Notes: generated by a model not told the origin, from the letters alone. Positions 7,981 through 15,578 are shown, counted from the stretch's first letter. The stretch is 25,176 nucleotides of DNA from DASPKT01 sp035627915 (GCA_035627915.1 DASPKT010000200.1:1-25176), one strand, 5' to 3'. A program made the numbers and translations.

Positions 7981-8763
7981 CTACTCTGTACCATCCGCGC
8001 GAGACTTGAAACGCCTGTACACGACCGGTACGAGCGACAGCAGCGCCAGCCCGGCGATGGGCAGCAGCACCTCCGGCCTGGCGACCAGCCCCAGGTCGGG
8101 GGTGCCGCCGGCGTCCAGCACGTGGCCCAGGCCGCTGCCGACCGAGGCGTAGACCAGCCCGCCCGGGATGATGCCGAGGAAGGTACCGGCCACGAAGGTG
8201 CGCAGCGGCACGCCCAGGAAGGCCGGGGCCAGGTTCACGAACCAGAAGGGGAAGACCGGCATCAGGCGGAGGAAGAGCATGTAGCTGAACGCGTTCTCCC
8301 GGAACCCGTCCTCCAGCCGCCGGAAGGTCCCGCCCAGCCGGCGCTGCAGGTAGTCGCCGACGGCCGTGCGCGCGGCCAGGAAGACGCAGGCCGCCCCCAG
8401 CGTGGCCCCGGTCACCGCCAGCGCGCCGCCCGCCGCCGTGCCGAACAGGAAGCCGCCGCCCACCGACAGGAAGGCGGCGCCGGGGATGGAGAAGGCGGTC
8501 GCCGCCGTGTAGACCGCGACGAAGACCAGCGCCGCCCGCAGTGGCGCCGCCTCCACCGCGGCCAGCAGCTCGTGCCGGTGGCGGCGCAGCGTCTCCCACG
8601 ACAGGTACTCGTGCAGGCCCAGCGCGAAGAAGGCGGCCAGCCCCGCCGCCAGCACCGCCAGCGGCAGGAAGCGGGTCCAGCCGCGGCCGCCCGCGCCCGG
8701 CCCGGGGACGGTATCCCCCGGGGCGGTGTTCCCGGGGGCGGTATCCTGGCGGCCTGGGATCAT
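7981..8763 (-). CDS. TVP38/TMEM64 (DedA-superfamily, VTT domain) membrane protein
   Basis: The 260-residue inner-membrane protein has a short Pro/Gly-rich N-terminal tail, a first membrane helix at about 32-48, and further helices around 78-100, 103-125, 190-208 and 230-247. The core shows the family pattern FSIPGAAFLSVGGGFLFGT, the conserved FRENAFSYMLFLRLMPVFPF region and GTFLGIIPGGLVYASVGSG. Relatives are thought to act as lipid scramblases or transporters linked to membrane homeostasis; the substrate here is unknown. The ATG at 8763 has AGGAG nine bases upstream. The N-terminal tail (DTAPGN, TAPGD, TVPGP) is encoded by an imperfect DNA repeat at 8700-8755. It is the first gene of the operon with the flavoprotein and kinase. 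Confidence 0.9.
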   Translation of the reverse strand: MIPGRQDTAPGNTAPGDTVPGPGAGGRGWTRFLPLAVLAAGLAAFFALGLHEYLSWETLRRHRHELLAAVEAAPLRAALVFVAVYTAATAFSIPGAAFLSVGGGFLFGTAAGGALAVTGATLGAACVFLAARTAVGDYLQRRLGGTFRRLEDGFRENAFSYMLFLRLMPVFPFWFVNLAPAFLGVPLRTFVAGTFLGIIPGGLVYASVGSGLGHVLDAGGTPDLGLVARPEVLLPIAGLALLSLVPVVYRRFKSRADGTE

Positions 8764-8949
8764 GGATGCTGTCTCCTGCGCGTTCCGTGCGCGCGGATGG
8801 GCACACGGGTGGCTTCGCCAGTGCTACCATCCGGCCGCCGCCCCGGCCATTCACCACCCCGTGAAGCCGGGGCCTGCGGAGGCTGGACGGGCAGGCCGGG
8901 CCGCAACCCTGCCAGGACCGGACAGGGTGCCGCCGGCGCACGGGGCCGA

Positions 8950-8978
8950 TTGACTCGGGCGCCCGCCGCCACTATACA
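8950..8978 (+). promoter_or_regulatory. Sigma-70 promoter of the rpmH-rnpA cluster
   Basis: TTGACT (8950-8955) and TATACA (8973-8978) are separated by exactly 17 bases, the best promoter match in the window. Transcription would start near 8985, giving a leader of about 33 bases before rpmH. This suits a heavily expressed ribosomal protein gene. The rest of 8764-8949 shows no gene and no clear promoter for the divergent TVP38 operon. Confidence 0.85.
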
Positions 8979-9017
8979 ACGCGCTTCCTTCAGTCTGCCT
9001 TCTTTGGAGTATCCGTC

Positions 9018-9152
9018 GTGAAGCGTACGTTCCAGCCGAGCAAGCTCGTGCGCGCTCGCCGCCATGGCTTCCGCGCCCGCATGGCCACCCCCAGCGGCCG
9101 CAAGGTCCTGGCCCGCCGCCGCGCCCAGGGCCGCAAGCGCCTGTCGGCCTAA
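9018..9152 (+). CDS. rpmH: 50S ribosomal protein L34
   Basis: A GTG start at 9018 opens a 44-codon frame reading MKRTFQPSKLVRARRHGFRA and continuing RMATPSGRKVLARRRAQGRK to RLSA. This is the complete, highly basic L34 sequence, a component of the large ribosomal subunit. A ribosome binding site (GGAG at 9006-9009) lies 8 bases upstream, and the promoter is at 8950-8978. It is followed after 8 bases by rnpA, the arrangement conserved across most bacteria. The small size and GTG start make it easy to miss. Confidence 0.97.
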   Translation: MKRTFQPSKLVRARRHGFRARMATPSGRKVLARRRAQGRKRLSA

Positions 9153-9160
9153 ATCCGGCA

Positions 9161-9595
9161 ATGGCGCCCCGGCTGTCCAAGGCCGTGGTGGGGCGCCTGA
9201 CCCGGCGGCCGGAGTTCCTGGCCGTCGCGGGCGCCCGCCGCAAGTGGGCGACCCCCGGCCTGATCCTGCAAGCCCGCGCCCATGACGATCGCCAGCGGCC
9301 CGCCGCCGGCGACGTTTTGGTGCGCGTGGGCCTCACCGCCAGCAAGAAGGTCGGCAACGCGGTGGAACGCAATCGCGCCCGCCGCCGCCTGCGCGCCGCC
9401 GTCGGCGAGGTGATCGCCCGGCACGCCGCCCCCGGCAACGACTATGTCGTGATCGCCCGGTCGGAGACGGTGCGCCGCCCCTGGGACGCGCTGAAGGCCG
9501 ACCTGGCCCAGGCGCTGAAGCGGCTGGGGGCCTGGCGGCAGGAGGCGGAGCCGAAGACCGACGCGGGGCAGGGGACCGGGGAGCCGCCGCCGTGA
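9161..9595 (+). CDS. rnpA: Ribonuclease P protein component
   Basis: RnpA is the small basic protein subunit of RNase P, which matures tRNA 5' ends. The 144-residue protein contains the family signature GLTASKKVGNAVERNRARRR (the RNR motif that binds the catalytic RNA) in its middle, and an N-terminal LTRRPEFLAV segment that fits the 5'-leader-binding fold. The C terminus has an unstructured tail of about 20 residues (EAEPKTDAGQGTGEPPP) beyond the usual domain. It lies 8 bases after rpmH, and its TGA overlaps the GTG start of yidD (GTGA), indicating translational coupling. Confidence 0.95.
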   Translation: MAPRLSKAVVGRLTRRPEFLAVAGARRKWATPGLILQARAHDDRQRPAAGDVLVRVGLTASKKVGNAVERNRARRRLRAAVGEVIARHAAPGNDYVVIARSETVRRPWDALKADLAQALKRLGAWRQEAEPKTDAGQGTGEPPP

Positions 9596-9882
9596 GCCTC
9601 GCCGCCGCCGCCCTCCGCGGGCTCGTGCATCTCTACCGCTGGTTCGTGTCGCCGATGCTGCGGCCGGCCTGCCGGTACATGCCCAGCTGCTCGGAATACG
9701 CGCTGGAGGCGCTGTCCCGGCACGGCGCCCTGAAGGGCGGATGGCTCGCCGCCTGGCGGGTCGCCCGCTGCAACCCCTGGGGCGGCTCCGGCTACGACCC
9801 GGTGCCCGGGTCCGGGCACGGGGCCGGCGCCTGCGGCTGCCCGACCATCCATTCCCACCCGCATTCCGGGGCGGCCCCCTGA
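9592..9882 (+). CDS. yidD: Membrane protein insertion efficiency factor YidD
   Basis: YidD is a small amphipathic inner-membrane-associated protein that aids YidC-dependent insertion of membrane proteins. The 96-residue sequence shows the family core: LVHLYRWFVSPML, then CRYMPSCSEYALEAL with its conserved cysteines, and RVARCNPWGGSGYDPVP. The GTG start overlaps the rnpA stop by four bases. The last 20 residues (with CGCPTIHSHPHS) go beyond the usual domain and are His/Cys-bearing, of unknown role. The position between rnpA and yidC is the standard one. Confidence 0.95.
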   Translation: MSLAAAALRGLVHLYRWFVSPMLRPACRYMPSCSEYALEALSRHGALKGGWLAAWRVARCNPWGGSGYDPVPGSGHGAGACGCPTIHSHPHSGAAP

Positions 9883-9952
9883 CCGGGGCGGCCCCGCCAA
9901 CCCGCCGACACCGCCCCGCCGGGGCCAGAGAGCGAAGCCGGGACCAGGACGC

Positions 9953-11674
9953 ATGACCGACCAGAAGAACCTCATCGCGGCGATCGTCATCTCCGTCGCC
10001 ATCCTGTTCGGCTTCCACTACTTCTACGAACTGCCGCGCCAGCAGCGCATGCAGGCGGAGATGGCCCGGCAGAAGGCGCTGACGGCCGAGACGATGCCGG
10101 CGCCGGCCCCGGGCGAGGCGCCGACCGCGGCCGCTCCCGCCTCCGGCCCGCGCGACCGCGCCGACATCCTGGGCGAGGCGCAGCGCGTGCGGATCGAGAC
10201 GCCGGCCCTGCACGGCTCGGTGGCGCTGAAGGGCGGCCGCCTGGACGATTTGACGCTGGCCGGCTACCACGTCGCCCCCGACAAGGGCAGCCCCGAGGTG
10301 GTCCTGCTGTCCCCCGCCGGCAGCACCCAGCCCTACTTCGCGGAGTTCGGCTGGATCGCCGGCCAGGACGCCGCCGGCCAGAAGGTGCCGGGCCCCGACA
10401 CGGTGTGGACGCCGCAGGGCGACAAGCTGGCCCCGGGCCAGCCGCTGACGCTGACCTGGGACAACGGCCAGGGGCTGGTGTTCGAGCGCGAGGTGACGGT
10501 CGACCAGGACTTCATGTTCACCGTCGTCCAGCGCGTCCGCAACACCGGCGGCCAGCCGGTGACCCTGTTCCCCTACGGCCGCGTGGTGCGCGAGGGCACG
10601 CCCAAGATCGAGGGGCTGTACCTGCTGCACGAGGGCCCGATCGGCGTGCTGGGCGGCACGCTGCGCGAGCTGGAGTACGAGGATCTCCGCGACGACGGCT
10701 CCTGGAGCGCCGACACGACCGGCGGCTGGATCGGCTTCACCGACAAGTACTGGCTGGTCACGCTGGTGCCGGACCAGAAGGCGCCGGTTTCCATCCGCGC
10801 CACCTGGCAGGGCCAGGGCGACATCTACCAGACCGACTACCGCGGCCAGGCCGTGGTGGTGCAGCCCGGGGCCGCGGCCGAGACGACCAACCGCCTGTTC
10901 GCCGGCGCCAAGGTCGTGCGGGTGCTGGACCGGTACGAGGAGGAGCTGGGCGTCGCCCGCTTCAGCTACGCCATCGACTGGGGCTGGTTCTACTTCCTGA
11001 CCAAGCCCTTCTTCTATGCGCTGGAGTTCCTGGGCCGGACGATCGGCAATTTCGGCCTGGGCATCCTGGTCTTCACCGTGTTCCTGCGCCTGGCCTTCTT
11101 CCCGCTGGCCAACAAGCAGTACGCCTCCATCGCCAAGATGAAGAAGCTCCAGCCGCAGATGGAGGAGCTGCGCAAGCGGGCCGGCGACGACCGCCAGCGC
11201 CTGTCGATGGAGATGATGGCGCTGTACAAGAAGGAGCAGGTGAACCCGCTGTCGGGCTGCCTGCCGATCCTGCTGCAGATTCCCGTCTTCTTCGCGCTCT
11301 ACAAGGTGCTGTACGTGACCATCGAGATGCGTCACGCGCCCTTCTACGGCTGGATCCGCGACCTCTCGGCGCCGGACCCGACGACGGTGTTCAACCTGTT
11401 CGGCCTGATCCCCTGGGACCCGCCGGCCTTCCTGCACCTGGGCGCGCTGCCGCTGCTGTTCGGCGTGACCATGTGGCTGCAGCAGAAGATGAACCCGGCC
11501 CAGGCCGACCCGGTGCAGCAGCGCGTCTTCATGATGCTGCCCTTCATCTTCACCTACATGACGGCGTCCTTCCCGGCCGGCCTGGTGATCTACTGGACCT
11601 GGTCCAACCTGCTGGCCATCGCCCAGCAGTGGTTCATCATGCGCCGCATGGGCGTCAAGAACCCGGCGGCCTGA
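9953..11674 (+). CDS. yidC: Membrane protein insertase YidC
   Basis: YidC inserts and folds inner-membrane proteins, alone or with the Sec translocon. The 573-residue protein has the Gram-negative layout: an N-terminal anchor helix (about 6-24, ending FHYFYELPRQQ), a large periplasmic P1 domain to about residue 340, and a C-terminal five-helix core. The core holds FGLGILVFTVFLRLAFFPL with the conserved hydrophilic-groove Arg, the LPILLQIPVFFALYKVL helix, and a closing FPAGLVIYWTWSNLLAIAQQ. The ATG at 9953 has AGGA about 5 bases upstream. engB starts 5 bases after the stop, so the two are co-transcribed. Confidence 0.97.
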   Translation: MTDQKNLIAAIVISVAILFGFHYFYELPRQQRMQAEMARQKALTAETMPAPAPGEAPTAAAPASGPRDRADILGEAQRVRIETPALHGSVALKGGRLDDLTLAGYHVAPDKGSPEVVLLSPAGSTQPYFAEFGWIAGQDAAGQKVPGPDTVWTPQGDKLAPGQPLTLTWDNGQGLVFEREVTVDQDFMFTVVQRVRNTGGQPVTLFPYGRVVREGTPKIEGLYLLHEGPIGVLGGTLRELEYEDLRDDGSWSADTTGGWIGFTDKYWLVTLVPDQKAPVSIRATWQGQGDIYQTDYRGQAVVVQPGAAAETTNRLFAGAKVVRVLDRYEEELGVARFSYAIDWGWFYFLTKPFFYALEFLGRTIGNFGLGILVFTVFLRLAFFPLANKQYASIAKMKKLQPQMEELRKRAGDDRQRLSMEMMALYKKEQVNPLSGCLPILLQIPVFFALYKVLYVTIEMRHAPFYGWIRDLSAPDPTTVFNLFGLIPWDPPAFLHLGALPLLFGVTMWLQQKMNPAQADPVQQRVFMMLPFIFTYMTASFPAGLVIYWTWSNLLAIAQQWFIMRRMGVKNPAA

Positions 11675-11679
11675 GCACC

Positions 11680-12348
11680 ATGAGCGGCAACACGCCCGGC
11701 ATCGTCCCCGCCCTCTCCACCGGCCTCACGCCGGAGGAGATCGAGGCCGGGCGCGTGCTGTTCGCGCAGGAGTGCGACTTCGTCTGGGGTGCCGACAAGG
11801 CGGCGCTGCTGCCGCCCGACGGGCTGCCGGAGATCGCGCTGGCCGGCCGCTCCAACGTCGGCAAGTCCAGCCTCGTCAACGCGCTCACGGGGCGCAAGAC
11901 GCTGGCCCGCACCTCGCACACGCCGGGGCGCACGCAGCAGCTGAACTTCTTCAACCTGGGCGGCCGGCTGCTGCTGGTGGACATGCCGGGCTACGGCTAC
12001 GCCAAGGAGAGCAAGGAGAAGGTCGCCGCCTGGAACGACTTCATCCGCTCCTACCTGAAGGGGCGGGTGACGCTGCGGCGCTGCCTGCTGCTGATCGACA
12101 GCCGGCACGGGCTGAAGCCCAACGACCTGGAGATCATGAAGATGCTGGACAACGCCGCGGTCGCCTACCAGGTGGTGCTGACCAAGGCCGACCAGCTGAA
12201 GGCGCAGTCGCTGGCGAAGGTGACGGAAGCCACCGCCGCCGCCCTGAAGAAGCACCCCGCCGCCCACCCGGAGGTCATCGTCACCTCCAGCCAGCTGGGC
12301 ATGGGCATCCCCGAGCTGCGGGCGTCGCTGGGCAAGCTGGCGGCTTGA
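11680..12348 (+). CDS. engB: Ribosome biogenesis GTPase EngB (YihA/YsxC)
   Basis: EngB is an essential GTPase for large ribosomal subunit assembly. The 222-residue protein has G1 GRSNVGKSS (56-64), a switch segment RTSHTPGRTQQLNF, G3 DMPGYG (101-106), G4 TKAD and a G5-like TSS near the end, all in the expected order. The ATG at 11680 lies 5 bases after the yidC stop. In many alphaproteobacteria argB follows engB; here a toxin-antitoxin operon lies on the opposite strand 10 bases away instead. The start could be slightly internal, but the chosen ATG fits the family length. Confidence 0.96.
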   Translation: MSGNTPGIVPALSTGLTPEEIEAGRVLFAQECDFVWGADKAALLPPDGLPEIALAGRSNVGKSSLVNALTGRKTLARTSHTPGRTQQLNFFNLGGRLLLVDMPGYGYAKESKEKVAAWNDFIRSYLKGRVTLRRCLLLIDSRHGLKPNDLEIMKMLDNAAVAYQVVLTKADQLKAQSLAKVTEATAAALKKHPAAHPEVIVTSSQLGMGIPELRASLGKLAA

Positions 12349-12358
12349 GGCGGGTCCG

Positions 12359-12763
12359 TCAGTTCCCGTCGTCTTCGTCGGGCGGTGCTGCGGCCAGCAG
12401 TTCCATCGGCACGCGCAGGGCCGCGGCGAGGCGGCGCATCGCGTCGAGGCTGCCGGGCTTGCGGCCCTGTTCGATCTCCGAGAGATAGGACTGCGACACC
12501 CCGGCGGCCCTGGACAGCGCCGCTCCGGTCATCCCGCGGTGGCGCCGCATGACCAGGACGGGGTTCATGCCCTCGAGCAGGCGGTCTACCACCTCGGCCG
12601 GGAAGGCCTCGGTTTCTCCTGCCGCCATCTTCCGCATGACCGCCTCGACGTCGGCCAGGTCCGCCGCGTCCTCCAGGAGATCGCGGATGGCCTCGTAGTC
12701 CGCGCGGCTGAGCGTGACGCTCTCCGGCGTTTCGGCGATGGGACGGATGGACAGCGCCTTCAT
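12359..12763 (-). CDS. XRE-type HTH antitoxin of a toxin-antitoxin pair
   Basis: The 134-residue protein has an Xre-type helix-turn-helix at about 72-126 (TGAALSRAAGVSQSYLSEIE, then GRKPGSLDAMRRLAAALRVP). This predicts specific DNA binding and self-repression. The preceding region (VTLSRADYEAIRDLLEDAAD) is acidic and helical, resembling the toxin-neutralising part of antitoxins, and the C terminus ends in an acidic tail (PPDEDDGN). Its ATG overlaps the toxin stop by four bases (ATGA), so the toxin gene comes first, as in HigBA-type systems. The likely operators are the twin palindromes at 13021-13068. Assignment as antitoxin rests on this arrangement. Confidence 0.85.
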   Translation of the reverse strand: MKALSIRPIAETPESVTLSRADYEAIRDLLEDAADLADVEAVMRKMAAGETEAFPAEVVDRLLEGMNPVLVMRRHRGMTGAALSRAAGVSQSYLSEIEQGRKPGSLDAMRRLAAALRVPMELLAAAPPDEDDGN

Positions 12764-13011
12764 CGGTAGGCCTCCTTCCTGTTGCCGATCTTCACGACGA
12801 AGACGGTCATGACGCCCTGGTCGATCCGATAGAGCGCCCGCCAGTCGCCGTGGCGGATCCGGCCGGCGCCCCCGCCGAAGCTCCTGGCCCAGCCATACCG
12901 GGCGAAGGGATCGGCGGCGAAGGTCTCCAGCTTCGCCCGCAGGGCGAGCGCATCCTTCCTCGGCATCGACAGGAAGGCGGCCGCGGCCGCGGCCTCGTAG
13001 GCAAGCTTCAT
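12760..13011 (-). CDS. RelE/ParE-superfamily toxin
   Basis: The compact 83-residue protein ends in GDWRALYRIDQGVMTVFVVK followed by IGNRKEAYR. This is the characteristic beta-strand end of RelE/HigB-type toxins: an Arg in the G-x-x-R strand, then a terminal x-x-R-x-x-x-Y-R motif. Family members usually cleave mRNA on the ribosome, while ParE relatives inhibit gyrase. The sequence alone does not decide, although R/Y-rich ends favour the RNase type. The helical N-terminal half (FLSMPRKDALALRAKLETFA) is typical. No ribosome binding site is visible before the ATG, and the predicted promoter puts the transcript start at or next to it. It is the first gene of the toxin-antitoxin operon. Confidence 0.85.
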   Translation of the reverse strand: MKLAYEAAAAAAFLSMPRKDALALRAKLETFAADPFARYGWARSFGGGAGRIRHGDWRALYRIDQGVMTVFVVKIGNRKEAYR

Positions 13012-13017
13012 GCAGCC

Positions 13018-13046
13018 ATCTTCGCCAACGGCGAAGGATCGGTCAA
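13018..13046 (-). promoter_or_regulatory. Candidate promoter of the toxin-antitoxin operon
   Basis: On the minus strand TTGACC (13046-13041) is followed after exactly 17 bases by GAAGAT (13023-13018). The -35 is a 5/6 match and the -10 only 3/6. The predicted start, 7 bases on, coincides with the A of the toxin ATG at 13011, so the message would be leaderless. The -35 lies between the two palindromes, and the spacer and -10 overlap the gene-proximal one. Confidence 0.5.
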
Positions 13047-13068
13047 TCCCGCTTTCGCCAATGGCGAA
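13021..13068. promoter_or_regulatory. Twin palindromic operator of the toxin-antitoxin operon
   Basis: Two almost identical 15-bp palindromes, TTCGCCAACGGCGAA (13021-13035) and TTCGCCAATGGCGAA (13054-13068), sit immediately upstream of the toxin gene. Their centres are 33 bp apart, about three helical turns, so two dimers would bind the same DNA face. They flank and overlap the candidate promoter. The HTH antitoxin is the obvious candidate repressor. Confidence 0.8.
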
Positions 13069-13135
13069 GAGTCGCGGAGGAAGGGGGGAGGGGGCCTGCG
13101 CGCCGCCGGCCCCCGGCCCCGCCCCGGAACGGCAC

Positions 13136-13459
13136 TCAGAACGGCAGCTTCATGCCCGGCGGCAGCTTCAGCCCGCCCATCAGCTTGGCCGTCTCCTCGG
13201 CGATCTGGCTCTCGACCTTGGTCTTGGCGTCGTTGAAGGCGGCGAGGATCAAATCCTCCAGCACCTCGGTGTCCTCGGGGTCGACGACGGACTTGTCGAG
13301 CTTGATCCTGCGCAGCTCGCCCTTGCCGTTGACGACCACGGTCACCATGCCGGCGCCGGACTGGCCGGTGGCCTCCATCTCGCCCAGCTTGGCCTGCATC
13401 TCCTGCATCTTGGCCTGCATCTGCTGGGCCTGCTTCATCATCTGGCCGATATTCTTCAT
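13136..13459 (-). CDS. ybaB: Nucleoid-associated protein, YbaB/EbfC family
   Basis: The 107-residue protein binds DNA as a dimer and helps organise the nucleoid. It shows the family layout: an N-terminal helix rich in Met and Gln (MMKQAQQMQAKMQEMQAKLG), the central VTVVVNGKGELRRIKLDKSV strand region, and a C-terminal helix followed by GLKLPPGMKLPF, the conserved ending. It begins 3 bases after the dnaX stop codon (TAG-GCC-ATG), and its AGGGAG ribosome binding site lies inside dnaX. The dnaX-ybaB pair is conserved. The usual third gene, recR, is not present after it. Confidence 0.96.
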   Translation of the reverse strand: MKNIGQMMKQAQQMQAKMQEMQAKLGEMEATGQSGAGMVTVVVNGKGELRRIKLDKSVVDPEDTEVLEDLILAAFNDAKTKVESQIAEETAKLMGGLKLPPGMKLPF

Positions 13460-13462
13460 GGC

Positions 13463-15331
13463 CTAGAAATCTCCCTCGTAATCGTCGCCCAGGTCGGGCG
13501 GTCCATCGAAATAGGGGTTGTCGGGCGGGACGTCGCCGTCCTCGTCCATCATGGGCACGGACGCCGCGGCGGCCGCGGCCGCGCGGGCCGCCTCCTCCGC
13601 GAGGTTGCGCACCGCCTCGATCTTGGCGCCGGGGAAGGCCTCCAGCAGGGCCTGCACCACGGGGTGCGCCGCCGCCTCGTCCCGCGCGCGGCCGGCGGCC
13701 TGGCGCTCCTGCTCCGACAGGGTCGGCTCGCCGGGGGCGCCGGAGACCGTCACCACCCAGCGCCGGCCGGTCCACTGCGTCAGCAGCTGGCCGACACGGC
13801 CCGCCAGGTTCGGCACGGCCATCGGCTCCGGCCGGAACTCGATCAGGCCCGGCTCGAACTTCACCAGGTGCACCAGGCTGAACAGGTTGCCCTTCAGCAG
13901 CCCCTCGCGCTGGGTCCCGAACAGCTCCACCACCTCGCGGAAGGAGCGCGGCTCGGGCATAAGCGCGGTGGCGGCCTGCGCCTCCGCGGCGACGGCCTCC
14001 ACCGGCCGGGCCATGCCCGCGGCGCGGCCCCCGGCCACCACCGCCATCGGCGCCCCGCCGCCCAGGGAGGCATGCGCGCCGCCCCCGCCGCCCCCGCCGG
14101 GAGCCGAGGGCCCGCGGGCGCCGCCGTCGGCCTCCTGGATGCGGCGGATCAGGTCGGCCGGGTTCGGCAGGTCGGACGCGTAGGACAGGCGGATGATCAC
14201 CATCTCCAGCGCCTGCATCGGCACCGGGGCGTGCTGCACCTCACCCAGCCCCTTCAGCAGGATCTGCCAGGCCTTGGTCAGCGCCGGCATGCCCAGCCGG
14301 CCGGCGAGGCCGACGCCGCGCGTGCGCTCCGCTTCCGGGACCGAGGGGTCCTCGGCCGTGCCCGGCACCACCTTGGCGCGGGTCAGGAAATGGGTGAGGT
14401 CCAGCAGGTCCTGGGTGATGACGATGGGATCGGCGCCGCGCTTGTGCAGGTCGTCCAGCATCTCCAGCGCCTCGGCCGGCCGGGCGGTCAGCGCCCGCTC
14501 GAACAGGTCGACGATGAGGGTGCGGTCGGCCAGCCCCAGCATGTCGCGGACCTGCTGCGCGGTGACCGCGCCGCCGCCCAGCGCGATGGCCTGGTCCAGC
14601 AGCGACAGCCCGTCGCGGACCGAGCCGTCGGCGGCGCGGGCGACCAGCGCCAGCGCGTCCGGCTCCACCGGCACCCCTTCCTTCCCGGCGATGCGGGCGA
14701 AGTGGGCCACCAGCGTGCCCTGGTCCACCCGGCGCAGGTCGAAGCGCTGGCAGCGCGACAGGACCGTGACCGGCACCTTGCGGATCTCGGTCGTGGCGAA
14801 CACGAACTTCACGTGCGGCGGCGGCTCCTCCAGCGTCTTCAGCAGCGCGTTGAACGCGCCCTTGGACAGCATGTGGACCTCGTCGATCACGTAGACCTTG
14901 TAGCGGGCGCCGGCCGGGGCGTAGCGGACGCTGTCGATGATCTCGCGGATGTTGTCGACGCCGGTGTTGCTGGCGGCGTCCATCTCGATGACGTCGACGT
15001 TGCGGTCCTGGGCGATGGAGACGCACTGGTCGCAGACGCCGCAGGGGGTGACGGTGGGGCCGCCGGTGCCGTCGGGGCCGACGCAGTTCAGCGCGCGGGC
15101 GATGATGCGGGCGGTCGTCGTCTTGCCCACGCCGCGGACGCCGGTCAGCATGTAGGCCTGGTGGATGCGGCCGGACTGGATGGCGTTGCGCAGCGTGCGC
15201 ACCAGCGCGTCCTGGCCGATCAGCTCCTCGAAGTTCCGGGGCCGGTACTTGCGCGCCAGCACCCGGTAGGCGGCGCCGCCGGCGGAGTGCGCGGCGGTGG
15301 GGGCGTCTTGCACCAGGGTCTCGTCGGTCAC
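13463..15331 (-). CDS. dnaX: DNA polymerase III subunit tau (clamp loader)
   Basis: DnaX drives the clamp loader of the replicative polymerase and couples it to the helicase. The 622-residue protein has Walker A GVRGVGKT (64-71), a zinc site from Cys83, Cys97, Cys100 and Cys103, Walker B with DEVH (150-153), and the SRC arginine-finger motif (192-194). A Gly-rich linker follows near 415-440 and the tau-type C-terminal domain after it. No ATG fits. The GTG at 15331 precedes the conserved YRVLARKYRP by about 20 residues and is the most plausible start, though its ribosome binding site is poor. No A-rich slippery heptamer for a shorter gamma form was seen. The SRP RNA gene lies upstream on the same strand. 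Confidence 0.95.
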   Translation of the reverse strand: MTDETLVQDAPTAAHSAGGAAYRVLARKYRPRNFEELIGQDALVRTLRNAIQSGRIHQAYMLTGVRGVGKTTTARIIARALNCVGPDGTGGPTVTPCGVCDQCVSIAQDRNVDVIEMDAASNTGVDNIREIIDSVRYAPAGARYKVYVIDEVHMLSKGAFNALLKTLEEPPPHVKFVFATTEIRKVPVTVLSRCQRFDLRRVDQGTLVAHFARIAGKEGVPVEPDALALVARAADGSVRDGLSLLDQAIALGGGAVTAQQVRDMLGLADRTLIVDLFERALTARPAEALEMLDDLHKRGADPIVITQDLLDLTHFLTRAKVVPGTAEDPSVPEAERTRGVGLAGRLGMPALTKAWQILLKGLGEVQHAPVPMQALEMVIIRLSYASDLPNPADLIRRIQEADGGARGPSAPGGGGGGGAHASLGGGAPMAVVAGGRAAGMARPVEAVAAEAQAATALMPEPRSFREVVELFGTQREGLLKGNLFSLVHLVKFEPGLIEFRPEPMAVPNLAGRVGQLLTQWTGRRWVVTVSGAPGEPTLSEQERQAAGRARDEAAAHPVVQALLEAFPGAKIEAVRNLAEEAARAAAAAAASVPMMDEDGDVPPDNPYFDGPPDLGDDYEGDF

Positions 15332-15481
15332 GGGCGTGTCGGCTCGGCTTTTGGTCTGTCGGGCGCGCCAGTCTAGCGACCGCGGCGCCCGCTGTCGCCG
15401 CCCACGATGGACGAACCGGACGGGGGGCCACCAGACGGGGGGCCGACCGGGCTGAGGGGTGACCCGAGGAGTGCGAGGGGT

Positions 15482-15578
15482 GGGAGGCTGGACATGCGAC
15501 CCGAGCCGGAACTCGTTACGGCTGCTTCCTTCCGGACCTGACCGGGTTGGCGAGGGACCCGTCCGCCGCCAACCTCCC
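15482..15578 (-). ncRNA. ffs: Signal recognition particle RNA (4.5S, small bacterial type)
   Basis: The minus strand carries the invariant SRP RNA core GGTCAGGTCCGG directly followed by AAGGAAGCAGCCGTAACG, which forms the Ffh-binding loop and the GNRA-type tip. The 5' end GGGAGGTTGG (from 15578) pairs over all ten positions, with one G-U, with CCAGCCTCCC at the 3' end (to 15482). This closes the hairpin at about 97 nucleotides, normal for this class. It guides nascent membrane proteins to the translocon with Ffh. Placement directly upstream of dnaX is common in alphaproteobacteria. The ends are set by the closing helix and could be off by a few bases. Confidence 0.95.

Noticed and set aside
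6523..8763. Mercury resistance (mer) operon
   Set aside because: No merR, merT or merP is present, and the flavoprotein lacks MerA-specific cysteines.
13008..13019. Three-codon upstream frame (ATG GCT GCA TGA) overlapping the toxin start
   Set aside because: The predicted promoter starts transcription downstream of its ATG, and there is no ribosome binding site; chance is sufficient to explain it.
13463..15331. Programmed frameshift producing a gamma form of DnaX
   Set aside because: No A-rich slippery heptamer or run was seen near the Gly-rich linker.
13010..15376. Long plus-strand open frame opposite dnaX and ybaB
   Set aside because: Its composition is low-complexity (His, Gln, Leu, Gly) and it lies over genes with complete family motifs on the other strand.
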